Shown here: one piece after another, positions 24,759-36,260 of the stretch
How the letters are laid out: every line of letters begins with the position of its first letter
Numbering within the stretch: the stretch's first letter is position 1
Assembly (NCBI GenBank): GCA_026929865.2
Contig: CM049395.1
Span: 10,249,501-10,313,500, forward strand
Source: Hyperoplus lanceolatus
Taxonomy: Eukaryota; Chordata; Actinopteri; Uranoscopiformes; Ammodytidae
DNA length: 64,000 bases
Direction: 5' to 3'
Notes under the pieces: generated by a model
What the model saw: the letters and a program-made list of their open reading frames with translations, nothing else
What the model was told of the DNA's origin: nothing
Databases searched by the model: none
Program-made: the position numbers and the translations under genes

Positions 24759-26244
24759 GTCCAATACAACAGAACACTGACTGTCCCTTACTTCTTATGG
24801 ATCATTAGTTCTGATGACTTTCATTTTTTTAAAAGTTATTTCTTTATTTTCCTTTATCTTGTTTGCTAGCCAATAGTGGTGCAATTGTGTTGTGCACGTG
24901 AGAAAATAGCACACATACCCAGTAAACTCTCCATCCCCCCGTGCATGGCGCCCCATTGGATTATCTCTGCTCACAGCCACCACACATCACAGTTAATACT
25001 ACGTTAAGCAAATGCATATTTCTTCCAAGCAATTCTCTTTCATTTCATGAACAGCGGCATTAGTTTGTCAGTATGTTGATGCTCCCTTCCGGCTGGGATT
25101 AAATTGAGGGATTAGATGCTACATGCACTCGCTGTGACTTTGACTTCATTTTACCTTCAGGTTAAAAAGCAAAGGCTTCCACGTGTTATTCACCACAACC
25201 CCCCCTTTTTTATTTTTATGACTTCTCCATATATGACCTCACTGTTTAGAATGTACACTCACATGACATTGTAGGTAATTATGGGAATGACTGGTGAAGA
25301 GCTCTTGCAATTAATGGTAGGGGGGGGGTTGAAATTATTAAAATACCTTTACATTTTTTTAGCGACAGCAAAAAGTGCTTACAGACTGGTCTTAGAAAAC
25401 ACATTTCCGATATTTGAATTTAATGTTGCAAAATGTAATTTAGCCTTCGAAATCTGATAAAGAACAGGCCGCAGTGACGGATGCCTGTCTCTCGCAGCAC
25501 TTGAGTATCCTGCCGGCGCTATCAGCAGTATGAAGGGTATTAACATGATAAAAGACTCCAATCTGCACAACAAAGTGTGCTGCTGCTGTGCTACCACATT
25601 TATGATCTACACATTTTCATGTCAAAGACCTCCAAATGCATGCATTTAATCAAAGACGCCCACTTGAAACATGTTCAGCCCACATGGGAAGATTTTCTCG
25701 CTGTACTATTTAGTGTTAATTTATAGAACCATCTTGTCTCTTGTGAGGACACGTTTCCCTCTCTACATCAATCATATCTGAGTTGAATCTCTAGCTACAG
25801 GTGTTGTTCTAGCCAGTGGACTCTCCATTATTCCATCTGTTTGGTGTATTCTTAACCTCCCTGCAATTTATTCAAAGAAAGAAGCCTGTGCCCTTTACAT
25901 GACAATGTAATATCCATCCATCCCAACTCTACTCATTCTTACAGATTAACACAGATGGCTTAAAGCTGTGAATACACACACACAGACGCACACAAACAAA
26001 AAAACACAATCTCTTCCTTTTCCCTGAATACGAAAGGATGCGGCTTTACGAACCATCTGGATTATTGGAAGCTGCTGCTGATGATGATATGCAATAAATG
26101 ATTATTAATGCAACACTGATGGATGAGTGATTGATTGTTTGCCATCATGCTTGCCAATGAAAGTGTATAGCCCGGGATTCTCCCTGTGTGGCTATTGATT
26201 TACTGAGAACAGCTTCTGAATTGTGACCATAGCCAAAAGACGTG
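24759..26244. other. No gene recognised
   Basis: Single-copy-looking sequence. A G run lies near 25320. Confidence 0.55.
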
Positions 26245-26616
26245 TTTAGGGGTGCACTAAGTAACTTTGGATGTGTCAGGTGGCAAGTGAACCTTTTCAA
26301 ATATATACTCTGAATGAACAAACTCTCCACAGGAAATATGATCCCTGGAATACTGTTTAAGTGAGAACGCATCCTGAAAAGTTACTGTTTCACTGTTGTT
26401 GTTTACAGCAGCAGGGCCCACAGTTTTATTCACAACCATCTTAAACTTGTCTTACGTTTGGTTCCTGGTGCCTCAAAATAATTTTGTCTTACTTAATGAT
26501 TATAAAATTGTACAATACATTTAGAATTATTCAATACTAAAAATTGCATGTCAATAATTTATATTTTGTAAACTAATTGCAGGCTCTGAAAATGTAGAAA
26601 CATAGTGCACCTTTAA
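26245..26616. mobile_element. 370-bp MITE-like element
   Basis: The left end TTTAGGGGTGCACTAAGTAA is inverted at the right end, where the reverse complement reads TTTAAAGGTGCACTATGTTT. There is no coding capacity. The AAAGGTGCACTATGTAACTT-like terminus is a recurrent fish MITE end and resembles the ends of the element at 40770. Confidence 0.6.
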
Positions 26617-28156
26617 AATCTCAAGTGGAAATAATGATCAGCCCTGGCTGCCTTTTCTTCTTCCACTGTACTTCTCCCTTCTTCCTCCTGTTTCCCTTCA
26701 TCAAAACCGCATTATAGGATTGAGGTGGCAGTAATCTATTTTCTTATTAGTCACCAAACCCCATGAATAGAGCCAGCCTGTGTCCACACTCACTCCCCTG
26801 CACACTCATTCACTATTCCCTATATGCACTCTAAAACATAGTTGACTTTATAGTGATAAGTAAACTGAGATTTTGGGCACATACAAGTCCTATTATTTTG
26901 CGACTTAACTGAAAGGCTCAGTGTCCCACAACTGTAATGATTTGCATTGCTGTAGTGTTAATGAGCATTAAATCCTCATTAGCTTACCTTGAAGAGCATG
27001 AACTAACGTTTGATTAATGAACCCGTATTGTGAAGTGATAACGATAAAGAAGCTGAATAAGAGGAAAAACTCTTGAAATGAAAAGTAGAAGTGACGTAAA
27101 CTTTAAGCTTTTTATGGCAGGCTTAAAAGAAAAAGTCAACGTAAAAGACTGAAATAAGCCATTTAGGGCGCACTTAGTGTCAAAACAATTAAGTAAAACT
27201 CATTAAAACCTCTTCCCTGTCCTCTGGGCTGCACAGTGTCATTATGTGGCCCCCACTAATTCATATAATCAATTACTTCGAGCCAACACGTGTCACTTTT
27301 GATACCTATACACGCTATATCACTGTTAACACTGCAGGGACGTGAACCCTGAAAATCTTACTAGTGCTTACTTGAACTGTTTAGGATGCACAAGTGTATT
27401 CTACTTAGAACAAAATCTTAGTGACATGCTGAGCGGATTATAATACAAGCCATAACTTATTGTGCATGTGATTGCTGTGATTACGTGTTGATTGCATTAT
27501 GTAGATTACATACCTGGTGTAGCCCCTCCCCCCACAGGCAATAGGTATTGACTGAGAGATGGAAATTATATTCTCCTGTTGATTCAGGTTTAGTTTAACT
27601 TTCCTTGTGTCACACTTTGGGATGGGCATACAGGGCCTTTGAAGTGCTTGAAAACTATAGCAAGACATCCTTCAGAGAGATCAGTCAATACATCATTCTT
27701 CCTGCGATTTAAAGTCTTATCATTAGAGACATAAGATAGCTATAGGTATATACATGTCACCCTGTTATATGTTGAATATCAGTGACAGTAAAAAAAAAAA
27801 AAAAGCTTCAAATTTAAGCTTGGAATATTACAGGTAGCAAGAAATGAATTAGCCTGTGCTGCTTTAAATGTGCAGAGCAAAAGAAAGCAGGGGAAAGGTA
27901 GTTAGGCTATTTCTTCAGTGACTTAGAACGAGGAGGGAGATGTGGGTGGGGGCGTGTGATGCCGTGTGGTGATTCATTGGTTTTTCTGACCCAGTTTGGA
28001 AGCTCTTCCGCATGTGTTACAACAATTCACCCTGACAACCAACCTTATGACCAGATCCAAACAGTTCCTATATTTGTTTTCAGGGATGTGAGGGGTAATA
28101 ATGTCCCCCGTCTCCGGGGTTAACATGGATGGGGCAGTGCTATGTTTTGGCATACG

Positions 28157-28157
<1 letters not shown>
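26617..28157. other. No gene; possible conserved non-coding block at 26930-27020
   Basis: The block around 26930-27020 carries clustered TAAT/ATTA cores (TTAATGAGCATTAAATCCTC, GATTAATGA) typical of homeodomain-binding enhancers. There is an A run at 27790-27804. No exon is recognised. Confidence 0.4.
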
Positions 28158-28194
<37 letters not shown>

Positions 28195-28195
28195 A
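28158..28195. repeat. (CA)n microsatellite
   Basis: About 15 CA units, slightly interrupted at the right end. Confidence 0.95.
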
Positions 28196-28469
28196 TATTT
28201 TTATTAAGGCAGCCTCGAACAGACAGTGAAAACATAGTTCAGTTACCAGAAACTTCAGGAAGAGCTGCAAAGGAGGGATCTCTTTACCCTGATCTGAGTG
28301 AGTCGTATCAAGATCTGCATTCCATTCTCATCCTAATATGATCATCTTATACAGGATTTGCTAAATGACACAGATGCCCATTGCCTACTCAAACAACCAC
28401 CTGGAAGTAAGAAAAGATAAGCTAGAATTGAATTAAACCCAACATATGTAAGACATTTACAATACACAT

Positions 28470-29274
28470 TTTGAGGAAAGAAAGGAACCCCATATTTTGG
28501 GCCACTTACATAAAAATCTACGAAGGGCCGGGCCACTTTGCAAAAATAACACATTTATCAGGACATGTAGCTGCTCTGATGTTTAGTTTCATAGTGTCTT
28601 CGTAAATTGTAATCCTTCTTCACGGCAACACTTTACTTGCACATTAAAAAGATACATTCCCCCTCTTGTTAAATGCCATTGATACACCCAGTGTTTTCTG
28701 CTTTTACGTATAATGTCCAGCTTGGTGAAAATAGTAGCCAGCTGAGATCCCGCCCCTCCAAGGGGGGTCCGGGGGTGTGCCCCCCCGGGAGATTTTTTTA
28801 AGTTTTTAAAGTGAAATGCATGAATCTGGTGCACTTTGAGAGGGAAATTAAGAGGCTAAAGCTGAAGAATTTTGTATGAAAAAAAATGTAAACACTGTGT
28901 CAGATGAATTAGAAGCTATTGGAGAAGGACACATGGATTTTCCATAATAATATTAATTTAAATTAAAATATTATGCAGGGTCCTCTGGGATGGCCTTGGT
29001 GCTCTTTTTCTTTTATGGGACATATTTCTCTGTAATATAATGAGTGCATTTAGATTATTTAAAAATTAAAAGGGCCATATTACATTATATTTTTAAAATG
29101 TGTCAAGGGCCAATCAATCAGTTTTCACACCCCTTCACTAGTGGGTTAACTAAGAAATGCAAAAAAAATATATATATTATTTAATTTTTTTCCAAAGGGC
29201 CATATTGCATTATATTTAAAATCGGCCACGGGCCAATAAAAAGCGGGCCGCGGGCCGTAGTTTGGACACCCCTG
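28470..29274. mobile_element. hAT-like element remnant
   Basis: The right end at 29274 reads, as reverse complement, CAGGGGTGTCCAAACTACGG followed by CCCGCGGCCCGC, the typical hAT (Charlie-type) terminus. GGGCC-rich relics of the same kind occur at 28525 and 29110-29230. A minus-strand frame at 28589-28834 (HAFHFKNLKKSPGGAHPRTP) may be transposon-derived. The left terminus was not found, so the copy is truncated. Confidence 0.6.
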
Positions 29275-31138
29275 GTTTAGCTGAAGCCCAGCTCATGTCA
29301 TGAACACATACTCTACATACTAACGTTGGGGTCACTGATTTTCTAAATGAACGTACTGTAGCAGATTTCAAAGGCAAAGCTCTGTGTATTTATTGGTAAA
29401 GCTCCATTCTCCTAGGACCACAGAACTACTCACCATATCCTCTGTAGTGCACTTGGTTAACCCCTGTTTTATGTAGGAAGACAAAGGAAGTGCATATGGT
29501 ATAGAGGTATACAAATGGAGAGGAAAAAAAGGAGAAAATATATTAGATTGGAATGAATGAGACTAAGTACATATATGTTAGTATAGACAAATAAATAGAG
29601 AGTCCAGGAGATCAGGGGGGATTGCAGAGTGCTATTTTCTCTGTTTACTCTCTATGAAATATTGAGATTGAACCAGATTTTTATGCATGGCCAACAGGCT
29701 TCCATCAGTGCAGAATAACGAGGCCAGAGTTAGGGATGCGATAAAGGCAGGAATGCAAGAAACACAAACATGGTGGTCTTATTTATGGCAAGGAAATCTG
29801 CTGTTGCTCTTGTCAGGTGTGTTCACCCCAGTCTTGCTTGGGACTTTTTGGACAAAGGAAAAGCAACTGTCCTCTACACTGTTGAGAGATCGTCCCACAA
29901 AGTTGAGTTTCTTTGCAAAATGGAACGTTTTTGTCATCACAATTTATTCACGAGTCACGACCATGATCAAACTCAGTCAATAGCTTCCTTTGCCTGATAT
30001 TTACCCGCCACAAACAGGCAGCTATTGCGATGGGCTTTTGTGCATCTTTAGATAAGCTATACCTGTCCACCTCTTGCCCACTCCACCAGGTTTGAATATA
30101 ATTATGGTCATTGTGAATTTATTTGCTGAAGAAGCATTTGCCGCCCAACAGTGCATAATCACATCTGATTGTGGGCAGAGAGCAGTGGGGTCTGCCGGCG
30201 GGGGGATGTGACATTTGCATAATGTCCCAGAGCATGTAGCATAGGTGAAAAAGCCAGTCATTTAAAATGGACAGAGCTGCAGTTCACACCTTTGGAGTGC
30301 CAGATCCTAGGTTGCGGGCTGCATAGCAAAAACAGATGGATGGGGCATCATTAAGACCTTGCCTGTTACACCCGAGCAACCACAATAAATGAACCATTTA
30401 TCTGTCATAATACAAGTAATAATGCTTTGTCCCAATTCTCTCCCTTAATAAATCCTCCCCCTTGTTTAAGGCCTGGCTTTAGTTTGGAGTATCCTTTTAG
30501 GAAAATACTTACAACTGTTGGTGAAATCAAATAACACCGCTGTGGAATGAGACTTTATTACATCATTTAAAGTCAACAGCAAAACAGATTCCAGGTTTAA
30601 AGGCGAGTGGTGTGTGGACGGCCAAGTTTTTTCCCTGTTGGCGAATGACATCAAGTGGAATTTGGCACTCCTTTCTGCTGCTCATTTTGTTTTAGCTTTT
30701 CACATAGTGTTGTGATCAATGCCAGGTTCAATGGCAGAAGGAGACTTTTGTACTGGGACATATTGAAAAGTGTATATGTTTCAAGTTTACATCATAACTG
30801 AGGACACAGGAAACAGTACATGTATAACATTCACATTAAAATTAGTATGCATTTAGTATGCCCTGTTTATGAATATGATTTTACAGGAAATACATGTTGT
30901 TTTCAGTGGAAATTTTAGATCTTGCAATAGCCTCCATTTTAGACGAATTGCAGCACGGAAAGCCGTCTTTGATTTAACCCGGAGTACAGTTTGTCGCAGT
31001 AGTGTAAACCCGGTGGGATAAACATGTGAATAACCGTCTCGAGGTGGGCTGAAGATAAAAGAGGCATTATTTTACCATTGCTTGTTCAGCTGAAAAGAAC
31101 CAAACTCAAAAAACCCATTTGCTGAAAACAGCAGTTAG

Positions 31139-31139
<1 letters not shown>
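29275..31139. other. No gene recognised
   Basis: Unassigned sequence. The frames at 29687-29997 have no domain or splice support. Confidence 0.55.

Positions 31140-31222
<83 letters not shown>
31140..31222. repeat. (TG)n microsatellite, about 41 units
   Basis: An uninterrupted TG tract. Confidence 0.96.
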
Positions 31223-31225
<3 letters not shown>

Positions 31226-31439
31226 ATCAGCAAGCTTAGCAAAAGGTATTACCAAAGCATCCATAGTGTGTTTTAAAACTGAATTTAAAGTTTTAGGGTA
31301 CTCGCTGAATGGCCCCTGCAAAACCGTTGAGAGGAGGGTGCGTTTTATACAGTAGATCAGTTAATTGGGCCAAGAAAAAAAATCTTAGGGAATTGCTTTT
31401 AGGAGTTTAAGATGAAGAAGCTTTTAGTTTTTACAGCTA

Positions 31440-31443
<4 letters not shown>

Positions 31444-31490
<47 letters not shown>
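31444..31490. repeat. (GA)n microsatellite
   Basis: An uninterrupted AG tract of about 23 units. The long Ser-Leu frame on the other strand is an artefact. Confidence 0.96.
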
Positions 31491-31492
<2 letters not shown>

Positions 31493-34000
31493 TTTTTGAA
31501 CAGTGGTGTGGTAGCAGATTTTGCATAGGATATATCTCTGGACTCAAATGTTGGAATACTTAATAATGCAATAGTAAACATTTGCTATTATCTAGTATAG
31601 ACCATAGTGCAATGATATATTGAATGTGGTTTTAGATGTAAACTGAAATGTAGATTCCTCAAATGCGTATCCAACAAACCACTCAGACGGACCACACCTC
31701 TCCTATTGTACCATGCTTTAGAAATTTCCCGGTGCCATCTTCAAACTGCCCCCCCCCACCATCCCCTCTCAATCTCCCGTGTGGAGAGTAGCCAGTCTGA
31801 CTATACATTTGAAAGAAGACAATGTTTCCTACAGACAGCCTCCTGCTGTTCTGGGTCAGCCTGCCCCACCCACGATTATAATATGAATGTATATCTCAAA
31901 ACCTGTCTGCCTCCCATACCTGTCTCCCCCTCCTTTCCCCCACCCAGCTTTACCTGTCTACCTACCTCCACAATGTCCTTAAATAGCTCATGATTTAAGG
32001 GACATTTTGTCACTGTTTGCTTCATACCCACGTGTGTTGGAAGCGGTGACCACTCCGCGGAGTTTTCTTGCTTATGGATTGAAAATAAACCTTTGGTTTC
32101 CTAACCACAACCTATCATTTTGCTTGATTTTCCCACCACAGTGGTCTCTTTGTTATGTAAAAATGTGAAGCTCTAAAAGCATACATACCTGATATCTCTG
32201 TTCAGTGGGAGCAAGGACAGCTCAACACATGTGGAATAATACGAAAAACAAAAAAAAGGCAGTAAAATCTTTCCTCATAAAGTTTGATGAAGACAGAGTC
32301 TACAGCGATGCCAGCAGCCATGTGAGGTTGCACTTCCTGTGAACGTTTTTACCACATCTAATGGCAGTCCATCCAGTAGATGTCAAGACATTTCACTTAA
32401 CACCACAACTATGAACCTAGTGGAAAAGGGATGGGATCAATACAAGTTATTGAGATACATTGTCTAAGACCAGTGAATGTAGTAACAAAATGCTGCAATG
32501 ATTTGATTTGATTTTTTGGAAGGAATGATGATGATGATTGACTAGTAACATAGTAATAATGGATGGCTGATAAATAGAAAATGAACGTAGATTATTATAA
32601 TTTTTTTTAATTTTTTCCTTTGGGGTTTTCACTGAACTTGAACAGTATGACTAGAATGCAATTCCAGCCAAATGTCACCAGAGAGTGAGAAATAGAAGAA
32701 AAGCCAGGGACATTCTAGTAAGGAACAATTTGTGCTGTACCAGTACAACAGCACGATGATTGATGGTTTGATATCTCAACTGAATAAAGAAAAACACACA
32801 AGCATCATGGGGCCATTAGTATACAATATTCCCTTGTGTTCTTCAGCCCTGTGGCACTAACAACGTTCAGGATTTGTGAGTGCAATAAAGAGGCCATAGA
32901 TTCAAGGTAATTTGCTCCACAATGAGGTGAGACCCAGAGTGCTGGCGGAAGGCTTGCTACAATGCCAGAGCAGTTAACCTATTCATCGGTCAAAACAAAC
33001 AAGCCTCACCGTCAACTTTTATCAGCCCTTCATTTCATAACCTTGGCAAAGAAATGAGTGCCTCTCTGAGTGGTTTATAGGGAGACCGCGTTGAATGCTG
33101 GGAGATGGTGGCCCGCCCTAGCAGCAATCGCTCTGATCTACAGCAATCTATTGATCCAGCGAGCTTGTCCAATCAATACAAAAGACGAGAAGAGGGGAAA
33201 CAACATTAGAGGTGAAAATAGCCTATTTAAGAAGCCTGGAGAGTGGGAGAGGGGCCCCCGCATACACATTGTGATAGAACGGGAACCGTATGTGAATTCT
33301 GCACGTCCCACACATATAGGGTTAGATGAAAGGCCACGCATTTTTTTCACAGAGACCAATAGAAAAAATTCTGTATTATTTCCTTGGGAGTGCCAGGAAT
33401 GTAATGAGAAAACTAGCAGAGTGGGAAAAGCAATGGAGAGGCTGCTGAGGGTGAGATATGAGATGAGGCAATGGAGCATGGCCGGCACGCTGTGATTGAG
33501 TCGTCTGTGTTAGGTGGACATTCAGTGTTACATTACTGCACAGGCTAGAACAAATCAGGTCAACGCATTCTGCATACAGATCTCTTCATACTGGGGTCCA
33601 CACGACCAAGTGGATAAAACAAATCTAATTGTAACATCACGTTTGACCCTTGGAGCAGCCAATGTTCAAATGAACAGCCATTGTGTTCTTTCAGTGGAAC
33701 GCTGACAGCTACAAACGCAATCCTTTCGTGTTCATTCACTATTCATTGCTTTGGAAAGGAGGATTGTGTAATAGCCAACTGTTAACAGACAGACGCTGAA
33801 GATGGATTGGTAATTAAGCAACATGTTATCATACAAATAGCCTTACACAAATGTGAAGGAACAAGTGTTATTATTTGAGTTGAAGGGGATTTTTTTGTCA
33901 AATAGATGGCAAAAAAATCCTATAACTGTAACTGAAAATTATTTCAGTGAGGGTCAATGATACATATTATCGAGACCTGTAAGAAAATAAAACAATAGTT
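31491..34000. other. No gene; possible conserved non-coding block at 32870-33190
   Basis: No exon is recognised. 32870-33190 is balanced in composition and looks unlike the surrounding repeats. The 141-codon frame at 33070-33495 has no recognisable domain and runs through this block, so I treat it as chance. Confidence 0.4.
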
Positions 34001-34002
34001 TA

Positions 34003-35183
34003 CAGTTTTTGCCGATTGCTTACACACATGTTGCAGACTTTGGCCCACTGTGTCAAAACTTAACACACAGGCCGAATAGGACAAAGCACATGGAGATAAA
34101 CTTCTAACTTAAATGGCAAAATTAAACTCTTGAAACAAAACCTAACAATCCCATTTCAAAACTGTTTGTAACATCAAAACAATACACACATGCACCTTTG
34201 AATGACTCTTTCCTAGCAGCAACAACACACAGATGTGCTTTATGCAAAACACATCTGTATTCGATACTTTGTATGGTTTTTGACTTGAAAAGTCTCATAC
34301 AGACTTTTTTTGTGAAAGATTGATCCACTACAGTTGATCTAGACACATGAAAACAAAATGTAAACGCTTCAGTTTATATTGAAATTTCATGGTTTTGGCC
34401 AACAAAAGAAAAAAACACAACGAATAGGTAGGATCGCAGTTCAACAAGCAATTCAGTGTGTCACTATGAACTCTGAAACAATTACAGTAACATAAATAAA
34501 AAAAATAAGTGTTGTAAGGAATGGGGCGAGTGCATTATGAATCCTTTGGATACCGCCTCCCTTTTGCGTCTGGCCACATCGCCTCATCGACATCACATGC
34601 AATGTCATCCGAAAATATTCCTGATATCCAGTCTAAATGTCCTAATTATGGAGCTACTGTGTAGGCTGGACTCTCTGCCCAGGCTCCTGTATTGTTAGGC
34701 CATGATCTATAACATGGTCCACTAGTGACCCTGTCTCCGTCTGTTGCTTTCTTTATCATCGTCCTCCTGCCGCTCTCTTTTGTCCTCTTCCCCTCACTCT
34801 TACTGTCTCACAAAGGAGCTGAGCTCACCTGAGGTCTATTTGTAGTGCTAAGGCTCACACTGATTGGTATTATATTAGCTTTATTTTTTACTTTTCATGT
34901 GTGTGAGTCTGTGTGCTTTTCCAATTTTAGTTGTGTTTTGTATTTTAAGTAGATGTGTTTTACCAATGATTGCAGGAGATTTAATTTTTGAACAATGTGT
35001 CTTATGTGAAAAACTGTGTGTAGTGTTTAGCAAGAAGTGTGTTGGAGAATTTCAAACAGTGCAAAGAACTTATTGTGTTTGTAGGGTTGGTGCTTGTGTT
35101 TAGGGCATGTTCACCAAAGTTAGAGGTTGTGATGCTTTGGGCATAGCAACCACTATTAGTGTTTAAGCATTAGGCAAAAACTG
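34003..35183 (-). mobile_element. Internally deleted IS630/Tc1-like transposon (copy 1)
   Basis: Inverted ends CAGTTTTTGCCGATTGCTTA (left) and CAGTTTTTGCCTAATGCTTA (right, reverse complement) are flanked by TA on both sides, the target of the IS630-Tc1-mariner superfamily. Minus-strand translation shows only the start and the end of a transposase, so the catalytic centre is gone. The element at 47615-48356 carries the same deletion, so this is an amplified non-autonomous family. Confidence 0.85.
34536..34830 (-). pseudogene. Transposase remnant: N-terminal HTH piece joined to C-terminus
   Basis: On the minus strand, VDHVIDHGLTIQEPGQRVQP (34666-34725) and then SIIRTFRLD (in a shifted frame) look like the N-terminal helix-turn-helix region of IS630-like fish transposases. 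Directly after it, ACDVDEAMWPDAKGRRYPKD (34540-34608) matches the usual C-terminal end of that family, followed by a stop. The DDE catalytic domain between them is missing. Stops and a frameshift break what remains. Family recognition is from memory of the CDVDE-WPD motif. Confidence 0.75.
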
Positions 35184-35774
35184 TAAGTGTATGATGTATA
35201 CTTATAAAAAGTGAGATTATATTTATTTTTCTCTAAACACTCAGTGAATGTAATTGTTTTTTGTTCAACCTCATTCTGACAGCAGTTTTAAAAACCTTAT
35301 TTAGCCCTTAGGTTTCTAATTGGCCATTAGGTGACACTTCTCTGGTTCTAATCAGCAGAGGTCAGACTTTCAATTGCCAAACACTGGGTCCACTGTCATC
35401 ATAATTTGAAATCTCACAGGTTTTCCACTAGGCCACCACAATACTTGAGTCAAGTTCAGCAAAAAACATGTCTAAGTTTCAAAAGATTGAAAACCTTGAA
35501 AGTAACTACTATGATCAAGGGATCTCCAGAGGGGCCTACTGAGGCCTTTGTTGAAGACCAACTTCTCATCGAGCTCAAAGTGCACTCAGACTAAATTTTT
35601 ATTTTATTTCTTCAGTGAAGAAGTCTCTTCCATAGTAGTTCATCTCAAGCAGACCTAACTTTGCCCGTACTTAAAGAAAACGTTTAATTTACCAAATGTG
35701 GAATGCTGTTCTTAGCTTGCTAGCCATGCTACATCCACTCAATCTTGCCCAAAATATTACCTGTACTGACTACA
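35184..35774. other. No gene recognised
   Basis: Short stretch between a transposon and a SINE with no supported features. Confidence 0.55.
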
Positions 35775-36055
35775 TGGGGCGGCAGTGGCGAAGTGGGCAG
35801 GGAGGTCGCCTCTGGAGTGCAGGGTCGGAGGTTCGATCCCCCGTCTACCCGCCACATGTCGAAGTGTCCTTGGGCAAGACATTGAACCCCGAATTGCTCC
35901 CGAGAGTTAGCTTGCACCCTGCGTGGTAGCTGCTGCTTTCGGTGTATGAATGTGTGTGTGATTGGGTGAATGTGTATAAAACAATGTAAAGCGCTTTGAG
36001 TCTGTGAAAAACCAGGGAAAAGCGCTATATAAGTGGAGTCCATTTACATTTTACA
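35775..36055 (+). mobile_element. tRNA-derived SINE
   Basis: The 5' part carries a polymerase III A box, TGGCGAAGTGG (35786-35796), and a B box, GGTTCGATCCC (35830-35840). It is followed by the body TGTCCTTGGGCAAGACATTG and AACCCCGAATTGCTCCC that is widespread in fish SINEs. The 3' part reads GTAAAGCGCTTTGAGTCTGT and AGCGCTATATAAGTGGAGTC, a LINE-type tail that would be recognised by a partner LINE RT, and ends in TTTACATTT repeats. The copy looks nearly full length. Confidence 0.8.
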
Positions 36056-36109
36056 TTTTGCCACAGGACATGACATTAAAATTTGTCAAATTTAAATCTG
36101 AATGCAAAT

Positions 36110-36260
36110 TAAGATATTTTATGGCATTTTTCATGCTTTATTTGATAGTTTTTTTGAAGAGACAGAGGTGAAATGGGGCAGAGAGGGGAGTGACATGCAG
36201 AGAACGACCGCGGGCGGGAATCGAACCCGGGTCTGCTGCTGGGCCTTTTAAGGCTCAATC
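36110..36260 (-). mobile_element. tRNA-derived SINE, minus strand
   Basis: On the minus strand a B box, GGTTCGATTCC, within CCCGGGTTCGATTCCCGCCC is followed by TGCATGTCACTCCCCTCTCT and a tail ending CAAATAAAGCATGAAAAATG. This layout is familiar from percomorph SINEs. The A-box half is unclear, so the 5' end may be truncated. Confidence 0.65.

Noticed and set aside
31399..31581. Ser-Leu repeat protein
   Set aside because: Translation of the (GA)n microsatellite at 31444-31490.
33070..33495. 141-codon open frame with an equally long frame on the opposite strand
   Set aside because: Both strands are open, no domain is recognisable and no ATG context or introns are evident. More likely chance in a non-coding block.
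34897..35103. Cys-rich 68-residue secreted peptide
   Set aside because: Lies wholly in the GT-rich end of the IS630-like transposon; the homologous copy at 47615-48356 does not keep the frame.
35786..35840. tRNA gene from A and B boxes
   Set aside because: The boxes belong to a SINE: the sequence continues into a fish SINE body and a LINE-type tail, and no cloverleaf with acceptor stem is present.
36190..36240. tRNA gene on the minus strand
   Set aside because: Only a B-box region is preserved, followed by a SINE body.
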